Assembly (NCBI RefSeq): GCF_014189855.1
Contig: NZ_BJFN01000004.1
Location: 538,014 to 602,013 of the forward strand
DNA from: Buttiauxella sp. A111
Lineage (GTDB): Bacteria; Pseudomonadota; Gammaproteobacteria; Enterobacterales; Enterobacteriaceae
Direction: 5' to 3'
DNA: 64,000 bases
Under the pieces are notes generated by a model, which searched no databases, was not told where the DNA came from, and saw only the letters and a list, made by a program, of their open reading frames with translations. Position 1 is the stretch's first letter; every line of letters starts with the position of its first letter. This document shows, one piece after another, positions 30,377-42,342 of this stretch. A program made the position numbers and the translations under genes.

Positions 30377-30725
30377 AACTCATCATGGAAGGTGGTCGAC
30401 TTAACATTGAGTCGCCGCTCATTTCAGGTAAAAAATTCCCTCGTTGTTTTTTATGCCGGGTGTCGCCATCCGGTTTTTTTATTTTTTGAAACTCACCCAG
30501 CAGGCTCATTCCACCTTTCTCTTCTTACTCAGAATCTTCCCAATACAAAAGAATAAAGCGTCGAAATAACGTACAATCGAACCCTATAATGTAAAAAAAG
30601 TGTTGCAGGGTATTTATTTCTTCGTCGAAATAGCTTAATCATTGATATACTTAACTGGCTTCACATTAAACAAGCATTAAACCTCGCGAACCGTTGTCTT
30701 AAACACACGTATAAAAGGGGTTATG
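30377..30725. other. Intergenic region dinI-bssS
   Basis: 349 bp with no credible ORF. It holds the dinI terminator at its left third and an AT-rich stretch that presumably carries the bssS promoter. Nothing else was recognised. Confidence 0.6.
30456..30486 (+). terminator. dinI Rho-independent terminator
   Basis: CCGGGTG / CATCCGG stem (one G-U pair) with a TCGC tetraloop, followed by a run of seven T, an A and six more T. Confidence 0.9.
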
Positions 30726-30980
30726 ATGGAAAAAAATAGTGATGTTATCCAGACCCATCCCCTTGTTGGATGGGACATCAGTACCGTAGATAGCTACGAC
30801 GCACTGATGCTTCGCCTGCACTACCTGACCTCCAATACGCAAAAGCACGACGAAACTGAAATCGGTCAAACGTTATGGCTGACCACGGATGTTGCCCGGC
30901 AATTTATATCAATTCTTGAAGCCGGCATTGCTAAGATTGAATCTAGTGATTACCAGGTAAGCGATTATCGTAAGCATTGA
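30726..30980 (+). CDS. bssS: Biofilm regulator BssS
   Basis: 84-aa small protein that influences biofilm formation and indole/AI-2 related gene expression in E. coli; the mechanism is unknown. It is highly conserved (VIQTHPLVGWDISTVDSYDA and LWLTTDVARQFISILEAGIA). Two adjacent ATG codons are possible; the second is better spaced from AAAGGGG and gives the E. coli length. Confidence 0.95.
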   Translation: MEKNSDVIQTHPLVGWDISTVDSYDALMLRLHYLTSNTQKHDETEIGQTLWLTTDVARQFISILEAGIAKIESSDYQVSDYRKH

Positions 30981-31005
30981 TTGCCGATGCTGCCCAAATA
31001 ACACA

Positions 31006-31029
31006 AGGCACCGTAGAGGTGCCTTTTTT
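31006..31029 (+). terminator. bssS Rho-independent terminator
   Basis: AGGCACC / GGTGCCT stem, loop GTAGA, followed by six T. Confidence 0.9.
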
Positions 31030-31067
31030 ATTATTCTGTTTTGGCACAAAGAGAGGAGAAAAGCGCC

Positions 31068-32186
31068 ATGCATTATGACCTTATCATCGTCGGAAGTGGG
31101 TCTGTGGGTGCCGCCGCTGGCTGCTATGCAACACATTCCGGTCTGAATGTCCTGATGATCGATAGCTGCCATCCCCCTCATCAGCAAGGTAGCCACCACG
31201 GCGATACACGCCTGATGCGCCACGCCTATGGCGAAGGCGAAAAGTATGTCCCGTTGGTGTTACGCGCTCAGAAACTTTGGGACGCATTGCAGGAAATCAG
31301 CGGCGAGAAAGTGTTTCATCGCACCGGCGTGATTAATCTCGGCCCGGCTGATTCAACGTTTATCGCCACGGTGCAGCAAAGTGCGAAAAACTGGTCACTA
31401 CCGCTTGAAACATTGAGTGCTGAAGCAGTGATGACTCGTTGGCCGCAGATAACCGTTCCCGAAAACTATCTCGGTTTGTTTGAGCCGAACTCTGGCGTAC
31501 TGCGCAGCGAGTTGGCGATTAAGACCTATATTCGACTGGCAAACCAGGGTGGCTGTGCTCAGCTGTTTAATTGCCCGGTGACCGACATTCGTCATACCGC
31601 TGAAGGTGTGGTCGTCAACACGCCGGAAGGTGAATTCACCGCGGACAAACTGCTGATCAGTGCCGGAACGTGGGTCACAAAATTATTACCTGAACTGCCC
31701 ATCACCCCGGTGCGTAAAATCTTCAGTTGGCATCAGGCGGATGGGCGCTACAGTGAAAAGAATCACTTCCCTGCTTTTACCGCCGAACTGCCTGATGGGG
31801 ATCAGTATTACGGTTTCCCAGCGGGCGAGGATAACGAGCTGAAGCTCGGCAAACATAATGGCGGCCAGCCGATAAGCGAGCCGCAACAGCGTAAGCCCTT
31901 TGGTGCCATCGCGACGGACGGAAGTGAAGTGTTCAGCTTCTTGCGCCAGATAATGCCAGGTGTTGGCGTCTGCATGCATGGCGCCGCCTGCACGTACGAT
32001 ATGTCACCGGATGAAGATTTTATTATTGATACCCTTCCGGGCCATGACAACACACTGGTGATAACCGGTTTGAGCGGACACGGATTTAAGTTCGCCTCAG
32101 TGCTTGGAGAGATAGCCTGTCAGTTTGCACTCGGCAAAGAGTGGAGTTTCGACCTTACGCCGTTCTCACTCTCGCGCTTCAGGTGA
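31068..32186 (+). CDS. solA: N-methyl-L-tryptophan oxidase SolA
   Basis: Monomeric flavoenzyme of the sarcosine-oxidase family that demethylates N-methyl-tryptophan, releasing formaldehyde and peroxide. It has 372 aa, as in E. coli. The FAD motif [11 protein letters not shown] is at residues 8-18, and Cys308 in HGAACTYD is the covalent flavin attachment residue. The start ATG is placed 8 nt after GAGAGGAG. Confidence 0.95.
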   Translation: MHYDLIIVGSGSVGAAAGCYATHSGLNVLMIDSCHPPHQQGSHHGDTRLMRHAYGEGEKYVPLVLRAQKLWDALQEISGEKVFHRTGVINLGPADSTFIATVQQSAKNWSLPLETLSAEAVMTRWPQITVPENYLGLFEPNSGVLRSELAIKTYIRLANQGGCAQLFNCPVTDIRHTAEGVVVNTPEGEFTADKLLISAGTWVTKLLPELPITPVRKIFSWHQADGRYSEKNHFPAFTAELPDGDQYYGFPAGEDNELKLGKHNGGQPISEPQQRKPFGAIATDGSEVFSFLRQIMPGVGVCMHGAACTYDMSPDEDFIIDTLPGHDNTLVITGLSGHGFKFASVLGEIACQFALGKEWSFDLTPFSLSRFR

Positions 32187-32193
32187 GCCGACA

Positions 32194-32307
32194 ATGCGCC
32201 GCATATTTGACTATTTGATGAATAATGTACGCGAGCACTTGATGCTGTATCTGCTGCTCTCCGCGGTACTCATTTTGATTGATATGATTTATTTGTGGTT
32301 GTACTGA
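32194..32307 (+). CDS. yceO: YceO-like single-helix membrane peptide
   Basis: 37-aa peptide beginning 7 nt after the solA stop. It has a short basic N-terminus, the NNVREHLMLYL motif shared with E. coli YceO, and one hydrophobic helix (about residues 17-36). The function is unknown. It is shorter at the N-terminus than the K-12 protein (46 aa as I recall). The neighbours yceI and yceJ, which separate it from yceA in K-12, are absent. Confidence 0.75.
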   Translation: MRRIFDYLMNNVREHLMLYLLLSAVLILIDMIYLWLY

Positions 32308-32320
32308 ACAGAGATAAAAC

Positions 32321-32346
32321 CGGGTGGATACGATTCGATCCACCCG
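32321..32346. terminator. Hairpin between convergent yceO and trhO
   Basis: CGGGTGGAT / ATCCACCCG, a perfect 9-bp stem with an 8-nt loop. A GTTTTA stretch follows in the minus direction, so it most likely ends trhO. Confidence 0.7.
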
Positions 32347-32353
32347 TTAAACG

Positions 32354-33403
32354 TTATTCGGGATCGGGGATCCCCAACGTAGTATTCAACGCGCCTCGGG
32401 ATTTGTTAAAAATCTTATTTCCATTTTCCCGTCCTGCACGACGGCGACGCTGTTCTTCCGGAGAAAGCGCCAACTCTTCACGACAAATTTCACTACAGCA
32501 TCCGGTAAACTTCTCAGCACAACTTGGGCACTGAATAAACAGCAGATGGCAGCCGTCATTTTTGCAGTTGGTATGGTTGTCGCAAGATGCGCCGCACTGA
32601 TGGCAATGGGCAATCACATCATCGGAAATGCGCTCGCCCATACGTTCGTCGAAAACAAAGTTTTTCCCGACAAAACGCACCGGAATGCCTTGTTCACGCG
32701 CACGTCTTGCGTACTCGATAATCCCGCCTTCAATGTGATAAACGTTCTTAAAACCATTGTGTAGCATCCAGGCGCTGGCTTTCTCGCAGCGGATCCCACC
32801 GGTACAATACATGACAATTTTCTTGTCTTTGTCTTCCTGAAGCATATCGACCGCTTTCGGCAACTGCTCACGGAAGGTATCCGCAGGGATCTCCATCGCA
32901 TCCTGGAAATGGCCCACTTCGTATTCGTAATGGTTGCGCATGTCGATGAACACCGCTTCCGGGTCGTCGAGCATGGCATTCACGTCTGCCGCTTTGAGGT
33001 ATGCGCCGACATTGCTGGCATCAAACGACGGATCATCAATCCCATCCGCGACAATACGGTCGCGAACCTTCATGCGTAATACCCAAAACGATTTGCCGTC
33101 GTCTTCGAGCGCAATATTCAGGCGCACGCCATTGAGTGCGGGATGAAAACCGTAAAGTGTTTCGCGGAACGCATCCACTCGGCTTTGAAGAACGCTGATT
33201 TGCGCGTTAATCCCTTCATGGGCGAGGTAAACGCGACCAAATACATTGAGCGATGTAAACGCCTGGTAAAGCGCATCACGAGTCGTTTGAGGTTCTTCAA
33301 TGGTGAAATATTTATAGAATGAGATCGTGGTGCGTGGCTCAGTTTCAGCCAGCATGCGCACACGCAATTCTTCATTCGATATGCGGTTGTGTAACACTGG
33401 CAT
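32354..33403 (-). CDS. trhO: tRNA uridine-34 hydroxylase TrhO (YceA)
   Basis: Oxygen-dependent hydroxylase forming 5-hydroxyuridine at the tRNA wobble position. An N-terminal acylphosphatase-like domain (SFYKYF to about residue 100) is followed by a rhodanese domain with the active-site loop [15 protein letters not shown] and a cysteine-rich C-terminal part ([20 protein letters not shown]) probably binding metal. It has 349 aa from the ATG of MPVLHNRIS; the 17 open codons upstream are not conserved. Confidence 0.95.
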   Translation of the reverse strand: MPVLHNRISNEELRVRMLAETEPRTTISFYKYFTIEEPQTTRDALYQAFTSLNVFGRVYLAHEGINAQISVLQSRVDAFRETLYGFHPALNGVRLNIALEDDGKSFWVLRMKVRDRIVADGIDDPSFDASNVGAYLKAADVNAMLDDPEAVFIDMRNHYEYEVGHFQDAMEIPADTFREQLPKAVDMLQEDKDKKIVMYCTGGIRCEKASAWMLHNGFKNVYHIEGGIIEYARRAREQGIPVRFVGKNFVFDERMGERISDDVIAHCHQCGASCDNHTNCKNDGCHLLFIQCPSCAEKFTGCCSEICREELALSPEEQRRRRAGRENGNKIFNKSRGALNTTLGIPDPE

Positions 33404-33632
33404 GGTGTTCGCTCTGCAATCGTTAAGAAAAAAGTGGGCTGCATCATATAGCAATTAACGTTAATTTACATCACTGCATTTTGCGTAACATTTCCCTAGT
33501 CTATACACACCAAAAACAACAACCGCTGGAATATCAAGCACTCTGCCACGGTTAATTTTGGATGATTCATAATTAATGTCACAATAGTCTGACTCAAGAA
33601 GATCCGGCATTTGCCGTCACAATAGGTTTTAC

Positions 33633-34553
33633 ATGACGAACTTACCGCAATTCTCGCGCGCACTACTTCATCCCCGCTATTGGGGAACCTGGTTAGGTAT
33701 TGGCCTACTCTATTTAATTACTTTGCTCCCTTATCCCGTCATTTATCGACTCGGGCGTGGCCTTGGTCAACTTGCAAGACGGTTTATGAAACGCCGCGTC
33801 AGAATTACCCGCCGCAATCTTGAGCTCGCCTTCCCCCACAAAACAGCGGAAGAACGCGAATATTATCTCGAGAAAAACTTCGAATCAGTCGGCCTCGGTC
33901 TGATGGAAACCGGCATTGCCTGGTTCTGGCCAACCTGGCGCATCCGACGCTGGTGCGATGTTTCCGGTGTTGAACAGATTCATGCGGTTCAGGAAGCAAA
34001 ACGTGGTGTGTTGCTCATTGGCATTCACTTCCTGACGCTTGAATTAGGGGCGCGAATGTTCGGCATGAACACGCCAGGAATCGGGGTTTACCGCCCGAAT
34101 GACAACCCCCTTCTTGACTGGCTGCAAACCTGGGGTCGTATGCGTTCGAACAAAAGCATGATCGACAGGAAAGATCTCAAAGGGATGATCCGCGCACTTA
34201 AACAGGGCGAAATCATCTGGTACGCACCGGACCACGATTACGGCCCACGCGGCAGCGTATTTGTCCCATTTTTTGGCGTTGACGAAGCCGCCACTACCAC
34301 CGGAACCTACACGCTGACACGGATGTCCGGTGCTGCGATTGTGCCAATGGTGCCCAGACGCAAACCGGACGGTAAAGGTTACGAGCTGATTATTCTGCCT
34401 GCAGAATTTTCACCCCCGCTGGAAACCCCTGAAGGCACCGCAATCTGGATGAATAAAATCATCGAGCAGTGCATTTTGATGGCTCCCGAGCAGTACATGT
34501 GGCTGCACCGCCGTTTTAAAACGCGCCCTAAAGGCGTGCCATCACGGTATTAA
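33633..34553 (+). CDS. lpxL: Lipid A lauroyltransferase LpxL (HtrB)
   Basis: Inner-membrane acyltransferase that adds laurate to Kdo2-lipid IVA. It has 306 aa, the same as E. coli. An N-terminal membrane anchor ([19 protein letters not shown]) is followed by the HX4E catalytic motif in [16 protein letters not shown] and the [18 protein letters not shown] block. It is monocistronic, followed by a hairpin. Confidence 0.96.
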   Translation: MTNLPQFSRALLHPRYWGTWLGIGLLYLITLLPYPVIYRLGRGLGQLARRFMKRRVRITRRNLELAFPHKTAEEREYYLEKNFESVGLGLMETGIAWFWPTWRIRRWCDVSGVEQIHAVQEAKRGVLLIGIHFLTLELGARMFGMNTPGIGVYRPNDNPLLDWLQTWGRMRSNKSMIDRKDLKGMIRALKQGEIIWYAPDHDYGPRGSVFVPFFGVDEAATTTGTYTLTRMSGAAIVPMVPRRKPDGKGYELIILPAEFSPPLETPEGTAIWMNKIIEQCILMAPEQYMWLHRRFKTRPKGVPSRY

Positions 34554-34564
34554 CTTCGGTACCT

Positions 34565-34590
34565 GGGTGGCTTTTGCCACCCTTAACTCA
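34565..34590 (+). terminator. lpxL terminator hairpin
   Basis: GGGTGGC / GCCACCC stem with a TTTT loop, followed by a weakly T-rich tract. A second small stem TCTGAAAT/ATTTCAGA comes 9 nt later, in the mdtG upstream region. Confidence 0.65.
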
Positions 34591-34696
34591 TTCTGAAATT
34601 GTATTTCAGAAACATTGCCCCACCTCGGCTTCAGGCGCATAATTAGCAAGGTAATAATTCCCACACACATCTTTCTCTGCCTTGAAATGGAGCGTT

Positions 34697-35923
34697 ATGA
34701 CTCTCCCTGAGAACACGATCAACTGGAAACGAAACCTCACCGTTGCATGGCTTGGGTGTTTTCTTACTGGTGTCGCATTTAGCCTGGTGATGCCTTTCCT
34801 CCCGCTCTATGTCGAACAACTTGGCGTAACCGGGCACAGCGCGCTCAACATGTGGTCTGGGATTGTTTTCAGTATCACCTTTTTGTTCTCAGCTATCGCG
34901 TCACCTTTCTGGGGTGGGCTTGCCGACCGCAAAGGCCGCAAGATAATGCTGCTGCGCTCCGCGCTGGGGATGTCCATCGTGATGGTGCTGATGGGCTTTG
35001 CGAGTAATATCTGGCAATTTCTGGCGCTTCGTGCGCTACTCGGGCTGTTGGGCGGATTTGTACCCAATGCAAACGCGTTGATTGCCACGCAGGTTCCCCG
35101 TCATAAAAGTGGTTGGGCGTTAGGTACACTGTCCACCGGTGGTGTGAGTGGCGCACTTCTTGGGCCAATGATTGGCGGTTTTCTGGCGGATACTTACGGC
35201 CTGCGTCCGGTGTTTTTTATCACTGCTGCCGTGCTCTTTACCTGTTTCGTTTTTACCTTGTTCTGTATTCGTGAACAATTCACTCCCGTGCACAAAAAGG
35301 ACATGCTTCACGCACGCCAGGTCTTCACATCACTCAAAAATCCTCGTCTGGTGCTAAGCCTTTTTGTCACCACCATGATCATTCAGGTCGCCACCGGATC
35401 TATCGCCCCGATTCTTACGCTTTACGTGCGTGAACTGGCGGGCAATGTCAGCAATCTGGCTTTTATCAGCGGAATGATTGCCTCTGTTCCCGGCGTTGCA
35501 GCACTGATCAGTGCACCGCGACTGGGAAAACTGGGAGATAGAATCGGGCCTGAGAGGATTTTAATCTGCGCCCTGGTTTTCTCCGTCTTGTTGCTGATCC
35601 CGATGTCGATGGTACAAAACCCGTGGCAATTAGGCGTGTTACGCTTCCTGTTAGGCGCCGCTGATGGGGCACTGCTACCTGCGGTTCAAACCCTGCTTAT
35701 CTACAATTCCAGCAATCAAATTGCCGGGCGTATCTTTAGTTATAACCAGTCATTCCGCGATATCGGTAATGTCACCGGCCCGTTGATGGGTGCCGCAGTT
35801 TCAGCCAACTATGGCTTTCGCACGGTATTTTTAGTCACTGGCTGTGTGGTTCTTTTCAATGCGCTTTACTCGTGGATAAGCCTGCGTCGCCCAACAGAAC
35901 GCGTCAGTGTTTCGGAAGAATAA
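34697..35923 (+). CDS. mdtG: MFS multidrug transporter MdtG
   Basis: Drug:proton antiporter of the major facilitator superfamily with 12 predicted helices (fosfomycin and deoxycholate resistance when overexpressed in E. coli). It has 408 aa. The helix 2-3 motif [13 protein letters not shown] and the helix 5 motif [16 protein letters not shown] are intact. The ATG follows GGAG; a TTG five codons earlier in frame is not supported. Confidence 0.95.
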   Translation: MTLPENTINWKRNLTVAWLGCFLTGVAFSLVMPFLPLYVEQLGVTGHSALNMWSGIVFSITFLFSAIASPFWGGLADRKGRKIMLLRSALGMSIVMVLMGFASNIWQFLALRALLGLLGGFVPNANALIATQVPRHKSGWALGTLSTGGVSGALLGPMIGGFLADTYGLRPVFFITAAVLFTCFVFTLFCIREQFTPVHKKDMLHARQVFTSLKNPRLVLSLFVTTMIIQVATGSIAPILTLYVRELAGNVSNLAFISGMIASVPGVAALISAPRLGKLGDRIGPERILICALVFSVLLLIPMSMVQNPWQLGVLRFLLGAADGALLPAVQTLLIYNSSNQIAGRIFSYNQSFRDIGNVTGPLMGAAVSANYGFRTVFLVTGCVVLFNALYSWISLRRPTERVSVSEE

Positions 35924-36027
35924 CTCTGTAGATACCCTTCATACTTGCAACTTTGCAAACAGCGTCAACAATTAACTTGAAATGACACCGGAGCGCGCTC
36001 CCTGACCTGTTTATAAAGGAGATCACC

Positions 36028-36402
36028 ATGAGTTTATATGCCACGCTGGAAGAGGCCATTGATGCTGCACGCGAGCTCTACCTTGTAGAAAACCCCGAGC
36101 TTGATGAAGAGAGTGCCAGTGTTCAACAACTGAACATTCAAAAGTACATTCTTCAGGACGGCGATATTATGTGGCAGGCCGAGTTCTTTGCTGATGACAG
36201 CGAAGATGGTGAATGTTTGCCGATGCTCAGTGGTGAAGCGGCGCAAAGCGTGTTTGATGGCGACTATGACGAAATAGAGTTACGCCAGGAGTGGATCGAA
36301 GAAAATACGCTGCATGAATGGGACGAAGGTGAATTTCAACTTGAGCCGCCTCTGGACACCGAGGAAGGACAGACTGCGGCTGATGAATGGGATGAACGAT
36401 AA
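36028..36402 (+). CDS. msyB: Acidic protein MsyB
   Basis: 124-aa strongly acidic cytosolic protein, originally a multicopy suppressor of secY/secA defects in E. coli; the role is unclear. The C-terminal NTLHEWDEGEFQLEPPLDTE region is almost identical to the orthologue. A good AAAGGAG site precedes the ATG. It is convergent with yceK; only 3 nt separate the two stops. Confidence 0.94.
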   Translation: MSLYATLEEAIDAARELYLVENPELDEESASVQQLNIQKYILQDGDIMWQAEFFADDSEDGECLPMLSGEAAQSVFDGDYDEIELRQEWIEENTLHEWDEGEFQLEPPLDTEEGQTAADEWDER

Positions 36403-36405
36403 GAT

Positions 36406-36636
36406 TTATTCGTAAGGCCCATGGCTGGCATCAATCGGCAGTAACAGTGTGTCGAAGACCAGTGAAAAGGGCAAATCGAGCACCGTGATATAGCGCCAGG
36501 CGCTGTCACGCACATCCCACTGCACACCGGGGTAATACTGATTACCGTGTCCCTGCCCCGGTACAGCACGACTAATAATGCTGCCGCACCCACTGAGTAC
36601 GCACGCGACCATTACCACAACAATCATTCTTAGCAA
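36406..36636 (-). CDS. yceK: YceK lipoprotein (DUF1375)
   Basis: Small predicted lipoprotein with the lipobox LSGC followed by GSIISR, then a DUF1375 region with GHGNQYYPGVQWDVRDSAW. The best start is a TTG 6 nt after AGGAG, giving 76 aa (E. coli 75); the ATG three codons later is too far from the ribosome-binding site. Position downstream of opgGH is as in E. coli, but a terminator separates them. The function is unknown. Confidence 0.88.
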   Translation of the reverse strand: MLRMIVVVMVACVLSGCGSIISRAVPGQGHGNQYYPGVQWDVRDSAWRYITVLDLPFSLVFDTLLLPIDASHGPYE

Positions 36637-36659
36637 TTTTATCTCCTGGCGCTGAGCGC

Positions 36660-36688
36660 AAAAAAATGCCGACCCGAAGGCCGGCATT
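36660..36688 (-). terminator. opgGH Rho-independent terminator
   Basis: On the minus strand AATGCCGGCC / GGTCGGCATT (one wobble) with a TTCG tetraloop, followed by a T-run, 19 nt after the opgH stop. Confidence 0.9.
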
Positions 36689-36706
36689 GATTACGCGGTT
36701 CGCGCT

Positions 36707-39238
36707 TTATTTGGACGGTAATGCCTCTGGGTTCAGATTAACCGTTTTGTAGTTATCCACCCAGGACGAATAGCGCTCCGGGTTTGACCACACACGGTAA
36801 TGCAGGCGAGACATGGTTACCGGATCGCTTAACAACACTAAACGACGATCGCGATTGAGTTTCTCAGGCGTTTCATTCAGCGCCTGTTCAACGTGACGAT
36901 CACGGGCAATCTCCAGCACCTGGCTTGCACGGTGACGCGCCGTTGCCATCGCCGTAGCCAGGGCATTAAACGACGGGTTAAACACCGCGTGCATAAACCC
37001 ATCATCCAGCGTACGGCTACGGTTAAGCTTCAGGTAGTTATCTGTATCGACCAGAACCTGCGGAGGAGAATACTCTTCCGGGATCAGGAACAACTTCCAA
37101 CGCTTAGTACGCAATCCGATTGTCGCACGGCTTGAAATCACCGATACGAACGGCGACAGAATCAGTGAGAACACGATTGGCGCAAGCCAGAACAGGAAAC
37201 GCAAATCCAACCACGCCATCCCAACAGCCCACACCAGCCCCAGCAGAAGCTGAGAACCGTGGCGCATGAATGCTTCTCCCCACGGAGTGGAGTCATCGTC
37301 ACGCTGCGGCGAGTTCCATACCACTTCCCAACCGAGGAACGCGCTGACCACAAACACGGTGTGGAACAGCATACGTACCGGTGCCAGTAGCACGGAGAAC
37401 AGCACTTCCAGCAGCAGCGAAAGCGTCACGCGGAAGAAACCGCCGAACTCTTTCGAGCCTTTGCACCAAATCAGAATGATGCTCAGAAGCTTCGGCAGGA
37501 ACAACAACACCATGGTGGAAGCAAACAATGCAATCGCCAGTTCCGGACGCCACTGCGGCCACACCGGGAATAGCTGGCGCGGTTGCAGGAAGTATTGCGG
37601 TTCTGTCAATGCGTGTACCACCTGCAAGGCAGTCGATAATGCAAGGAACATAAACCACAACGGCGCGGACAAATAAGACATAACACCTGTCAGGAACACC
37701 GCACGGTGAACCGGGTGCATCCCTTTTACCAGGAACAGACGGAAGTTCATCAAGTTACCGTGGCACCAGCGACGGTCACGCTTGAGTTCGTCCAGTAAGT
37801 TCGGCGGCAGTTCTTCATAAGAACCTGGCAAGTCGTATGCAATCCAAACGCCCCACCCTGCACGGCGCATCAGTGCCGCTTCCACGAAGTCGTGAGAAAG
37901 GATAGAACCGGCGAATGAACCTTCACCAGGCAGCGGTGCTAACGCACAGTGCTCGATGAACGGCTTAACGCGAATAATGGCGTTATGCCCCCAGTAGTGG
38001 GATTCACCCAACTGCCAGAAGTGCAAACCCGCAGTAAACAACGGCCCGTAAACACGAGTCGCAAACTGCTGGCAACGCGCATACAGCGTGTCCATGCCGG
38101 ACGCTTTTGGTGAAGACTGAATGATGCCCGCGTTCGGGTTAGCATTCATCAAACGCACCAGGTTGGTCAGGCAGTCACCGCTCATGACGGAGTCAGCATC
38201 CAACACCACCATGTAGCTGTATTGATTACCCCAGCGACGGCAGAAGTCATCGATGTTGCCACTTTTACGCTTCACACGGCGGCGACGGCGACGGTAGAAG
38301 ATCTGCCCTTCGCCCTGCACTTCGTTAATCAGCTCCATCCACGCTTTTTGCTCAGCAACACAGATATCCGGGTTGTAGCTGTCGCTCAGGATGTAAACGT
38401 CGAAGTGTTGCTGCTGGCCAGTCGCTTTTACCGATTCCCACGTCGCCCGCAGACCCGCAAATACACGGTCTACGTCTTCGTTACAAATAGGCATAATCAA
38501 CGCGGTGCGGTTTGCCGGATCGATGGGTTCGTCGCCAACCGTTGAGGCAGAGATACTGTATTTATCTTTGCCCATCAGTAGCTGCAGGAAGCCCATCAAC
38601 GCGGTCCAGAAACCGGCTGATACCCAACAGAACAGAATCGCAAACAGGATCAAGATGCCCGTCTGCAACACATACGGCAGCAGTTGCATGAAGGACACCC
38701 ACAAATCCTGGCCGAACATGTCGGAAGGATTGATCAGTGCCCAGCCCTGATAAGGAAGAATGGTCTTCATATACCAGGTTGCAACCACGGTCTGAGAAAT
38801 CGTCAGCAGCAGCAGAATGTAACGTCGAATCGTCCCGACGGTACGCCATTTCTGCTCAGCTTCAGCTTCTTCTTTCGACATATAGCGAGGATTAACTTCC
38901 CGCCCGCGTAAACGATCCCAGAAACGACCAATCGGGTTGGTGCGCCACGGATCGGGGAACATAGAAGAACGCGTTGCTTTTGGCATTGCCTGCAACTGGG
39001 TGCGTCCTTCTTCATCCTCAATCAGTTGTTCACCGCCCAACGATCCTGGCCAACTCGCTTCGAGCCGGGCCTTTACCGAGGCTAAAGGGGAATCATCGGC
39101 TCTGTCATAGTGGTGCTCTTGCGCATCCAGCGCCTCATGCACCGCTTGCAGATCCGATGCAGGCAGAGCCGCTTTCTGCTCGGCAGAAAGCGGGAGGACA
39201 TCAATATAAGCAGACGCAGTATCAGTAAACTTATTCAT
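36707..39238 (-). CDS. opgH: Glucan glucosyltransferase OpgH (MdoH)
   Basis: Inner-membrane family 2 glycosyltransferase that polymerises the beta-1,2-glucan backbone of osmoregulated periplasmic glucans from UDP-glucose, and in E. coli also links nutrient status to cell size through FtsZ. It has 843 aa. The cytosolic catalytic domain carries [10 protein letters not shown], the DAD motif in [11 protein letters not shown] and the processive RDRRWCHGN motif, surrounded by about eight membrane helices. The ATG lies 8 nt inside the end of opgG (overlap), so the pair is translationally coupled; ten codons upstream of this ATG are open but not conserved. Confidence 0.96.
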   Translation of the reverse strand: MNKFTDTASAYIDVLPLSAEQKAALPASDLQAVHEALDAQEHHYDRADDSPLASVKARLEASWPGSLGGEQLIEDEEGRTQLQAMPKATRSSMFPDPWRTNPIGRFWDRLRGREVNPRYMSKEEAEAEQKWRTVGTIRRYILLLLTISQTVVATWYMKTILPYQGWALINPSDMFGQDLWVSFMQLLPYVLQTGILILFAILFCWVSAGFWTALMGFLQLLMGKDKYSISASTVGDEPIDPANRTALIMPICNEDVDRVFAGLRATWESVKATGQQQHFDVYILSDSYNPDICVAEQKAWMELINEVQGEGQIFYRRRRRRVKRKSGNIDDFCRRWGNQYSYMVVLDADSVMSGDCLTNLVRLMNANPNAGIIQSSPKASGMDTLYARCQQFATRVYGPLFTAGLHFWQLGESHYWGHNAIIRVKPFIEHCALAPLPGEGSFAGSILSHDFVEAALMRRAGWGVWIAYDLPGSYEELPPNLLDELKRDRRWCHGNLMNFRLFLVKGMHPVHRAVFLTGVMSYLSAPLWFMFLALSTALQVVHALTEPQYFLQPRQLFPVWPQWRPELAIALFASTMVLLFLPKLLSIILIWCKGSKEFGGFFRVTLSLLLEVLFSVLLAPVRMLFHTVFVVSAFLGWEVVWNSPQRDDDSTPWGEAFMRHGSQLLLGLVWAVGMAWLDLRFLFWLAPIVFSLILSPFVSVISSRATIGLRTKRWKLFLIPEEYSPPQVLVDTDNYLKLNRSRTLDDGFMHAVFNPSFNALATAMATARHRASQVLEIARDRHVEQALNETPEKLNRDRRLVLLSDPVTMSRLHYRVWSNPERYSSWVDNYKTVNLNPEALPSK

Positions 39239-40784
39239 TGGCAGGTAGCTGGTAGCTCCAGGTTTCACTCAGCGTTTGATCACCATTGACCAGCGCTGCA
39301 CGCATTTCTGTCGGTTTCTTCTCATCTTTGACTTTCAGACGTACAGTCAAACGCCAGCCTTTGGTAACTGGGTTATAACGTACCTGGCTGTCAACGATTT
39401 CACCATTGTCACCAATGCTGGTTTGAGCTGTAACCGGCGTATCTTGCGGCAGTTTTTTCATATCCGCACCGACGTAATCAACGATAAATGCAATAGTGCC
39501 GTCAGGTTGGCGAATCAGATTCGACTGTTTAACATCACCGTTTGAGCGGCGAGTCTGCGCAACATACGCGTTATCTGGCGCATGCATTTTGTCTTCGTCA
39601 CGGCTGAAAGTAATGGTGTACTTGAAGTTCATCTCTTTGCCTGGTTCCGGGAGTTGATCCGGAGTCCAGTAAGCAACGATGTTGTCATTGGTTTCATCGT
39701 TGGTTGGGATTTCAACCAGTTCGACGCGACCTTTACCCCAATCACCTTGCGGCGCAACCCAGGCACTTGGACGCTGATCGTAACGATCGTCAAGATCTTC
39801 AAAGCGCGAGAACTGACGGCCACGTTGCAGCAAACCAAAGCCAACCGGATTTTCTGTCGCGAAGGAACTCACCGCCAGATGTTTCGGGTTGTTCAGCGGA
39901 CGCCAGATCCACTCACCGTTACCGGCATGGATAGACAGACCGTTGGAATCATGTAATTCAGGACGGAAGTTGCTGCTTGGTGATGGCTGATTTGGCCCAA
40001 ACAGGAACATACTGGTCAGCGGTGCAACACCCAGTTTGCCCACTTTGTCGCGCAGATACACTTTCGACTGCACGTTAACCACCGTGTCACGACCAGGGGT
40101 AATCACAAAGCGATACGCTCCCGTAGCACGTGGAGAATCAAGCAACGCATAGAGGGTCAGCGTTTTATCACCCGCTTTCGGGCGCTCAATCCAGTACTCA
40201 CGGAAACGTGGGAACTCTTCGCCAGATGGCAAAGCAGTGTCGATTGCCAAACCACGAGCAGACAGGCCATAAACCTGACCTGAGCCAATCACACGGAAAT
40301 AACTCGCCCCGAGCATGCTGACAATTTCGTCGTTTTTATCTTTGCTGTTGATCGGATAGAGCACTTTGAACCCGGCGAAGCCAAGATCTTTCACGGTGTC
40401 TTTATCGTGTTTTACATTACCGAAATTAAAGTAATCCGGGTTGTACTTGATCTTATGAACCGCAGTTGCTGTCACTTCATTGATAGCAACTGGGGTGTCG
40501 AAGTACATACCCTGATGATAAAATTCAAGCTTAAATGGGGTCTTTAACTTGCTCCAGTAGGCTTTATCATGATTGAACTGGATCTGCTGATAATCCGCAT
40601 ATTTCATGTCGCGGAAGAGCGAAGGCAGATTGCTTTTCGGTGCTTCGTAGCTTTTGCCCGCTAATGTTTTCGCTTGTTTTGCGACATCATCGATGGTGAA
40701 GGCCCAAACCGAGGTGGTATAAAGTGACAACATGACTGCCGCACCGAGCCCACACATTTTCATCATTTTTAGTTTATGTTTCAT
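39231..40784 (-). CDS. opgG: Periplasmic glucan biosynthesis protein OpgG (MdoG)
   Basis: Periplasmic beta-sandwich protein needed to branch or release osmoregulated periplasmic glucans. A signal peptide ends at SVWA before [10 protein letters not shown]. The conserved [19 protein letters not shown] and [20 protein letters not shown] blocks are present. The start is ambiguous: the ATG used here ([10 protein letters not shown]) or ATGs 6-7 codons later; none has a strong ribosome-binding site. It is divergent from opgC. Confidence 0.95.
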   Translation of the reverse strand: MKHKLKMMKMCGLGAAVMLSLYTTSVWAFTIDDVAKQAKTLAGKSYEAPKSNLPSLFRDMKYADYQQIQFNHDKAYWSKLKTPFKLEFYHQGMYFDTPVAINEVTATAVHKIKYNPDYFNFGNVKHDKDTVKDLGFAGFKVLYPINSKDKNDEIVSMLGASYFRVIGSGQVYGLSARGLAIDTALPSGEEFPRFREYWIERPKAGDKTLTLYALLDSPRATGAYRFVITPGRDTVVNVQSKVYLRDKVGKLGVAPLTSMFLFGPNQPSPSSNFRPELHDSNGLSIHAGNGEWIWRPLNNPKHLAVSSFATENPVGFGLLQRGRQFSRFEDLDDRYDQRPSAWVAPQGDWGKGRVELVEIPTNDETNDNIVAYWTPDQLPEPGKEMNFKYTITFSRDEDKMHAPDNAYVAQTRRSNGDVKQSNLIRQPDGTIAFIVDYVGADMKKLPQDTPVTAQTSIGDNGEIVDSQVRYNPVTKGWRLTVRLKVKDEKKPTEMRAALVNGDQTLSETWSYQLPANE

Positions 40785-41060
40785 ATTAACCAGCACATCC
40801 CCCTTTGTGTGCTTAAATCAATCCAATCCATTTTAATGGAAACTTCTGCTTTCCGACAACCAAATACCCGCATTGTTCAGCGCACTGGCTCAGCCTTTAA
40901 GCAAAAAAAGACAACTGCTTACGCTTTCAGAGCCCATCCTGGAGACAGGATGTCATGGTTAGTGTAGGGTTGCCACGGAATTGATACCGTTCGGGACTTC
41001 AAGCCTATTGGGATATGTTCTTAAGGATAAGGCGATTCGTCCGATAATGTCTGGAGTATT

Positions 41061-42212
41061 ATGAGTAAAGCACCACAACAACGCGAGTTTTTCCTCGATT
41101 CAATCCGAGCCTGGTTAATGCTCTTAGGCATTCCGTTTCATATCTCGCTTATCTATTCAAGCCACCACTGGCATGTCAACAGCGCTGAAGCCTCATGGGG
41201 ATTAACCCTGTTTAATGACTTCATTCACGCCTTCCGTATGCAGGTGTTCTTTGTCATTTCTGGCTATTTTTCTTACATGCTTTTTTTGCGCTACCCGCTT
41301 AAACGCTGGTGGAAAGTGCGCGTCGAGCGTGTTGGCATCCCGATGTTAACCGCCATTCCGTTGCTGACTCTGCCGCAATTTTTAATGCTGCAACACGTTA
41401 ACGACAAAGCAAAAAACTGGCCGGGTCTTACCCCTTACGAAAAATACAACACCCTGGTTTGGGAACTGGTTTCCCATTTATGGTTCTTGTTAGTGATGGT
41501 GGTATTGACGACAATTTGTTTGTTTTTGTTTCGACAAATGAAAGCCCGTCTTGAGATGACACCAGAAAATAGCGCGTCCGCCATTACGTTAGGAAAGCTC
41601 TCAATTGCCTTCCTGGGCTTCGGCTTTTTATACGGCGCCATTCGCCGCACTATTTTCGTTATTTACTCACCGATATTAAGTGATGGTCTGTTTAACTTTG
41701 TGGTGATGCAGACGCTGTTTTATCTGCCATTCTTCATGCTGGGTGCTTTAGTGTATGTACGCCCACAACTGAAAGCACTCTTCACCACCCCGTCACCATG
41801 GTGTGCTGCAGGTGCGGCCGTGGCGTTTTCTGCCTATCTGCTGAACCAGCGTTACGGCAGTGGTGATGCCTGGATGTATGAAACCGAAAGCGTCATCACG
41901 ATGGTATTAGGGCTGTGGATGGTCAACGTGGTGTTCTCGCTTGGCCATAAACTGCTGAACTTCCAGTCCCGGCGCGTCACCTATTTCGTGAATGCATCAC
42001 TGTTTATTTATCTGGTGCACCACCCACTAACGCTCTTCTTTGGCGCATATATCACGCCGCATATTGATTCAAATATAGTGGGCTTTATTACGGGGCTTAT
42101 CTTTGTGGTGGGTACAGCGATAGTTTTATACGAAATCCATCTGCGAGTTCCGCTGCTGCGTTTCTTATTCTCCGGCAAGCCGCAGAATGTGGCGGTGAAA
42201 GTGGCGGGTTAA
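41061..42212 (+). CDS. opgC: Glucan succinyltransferase OpgC (MdoC)
   Basis: Integral membrane acyltransferase (acyltransferase-3 family) that succinylates periplasmic glucans. It has 383 aa and about ten hydrophobic segments. The N-terminal [21 protein letters not shown] motif with its histidine is typical of the family. It is divergent from opgGH and convergent with clsC, with an ERIC unit between the two stops. Confidence 0.95.
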   Translation: MSKAPQQREFFLDSIRAWLMLLGIPFHISLIYSSHHWHVNSAEASWGLTLFNDFIHAFRMQVFFVISGYFSYMLFLRYPLKRWWKVRVERVGIPMLTAIPLLTLPQFLMLQHVNDKAKNWPGLTPYEKYNTLVWELVSHLWFLLVMVVLTTICLFLFRQMKARLEMTPENSASAITLGKLSIAFLGFGFLYGAIRRTIFVIYSPILSDGLFNFVVMQTLFYLPFFMLGALVYVRPQLKALFTTPSPWCAAGAAVAFSAYLLNQRYGSGDAWMYETESVITMVLGLWMVNVVFSLGHKLLNFQSRRVTYFVNASLFIYLVHHPLTLFFGAYITPHIDSNIVGFITGLIFVVGTAIVLYEIHLRVPLLRFLFSGKPQNVAVKVAG

Positions 42213-42218
42213 GTGTTT

Positions 42219-42342
<124 letters not shown>

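Noticed and set aside
35936..36000. Possible ERIC vestige between mdtG and msyB (GATACCCTTCATACTTGCAAC)
   Set aside because: It resembles one ERIC end only, with several mismatches and no core; too weak to list as a feature.
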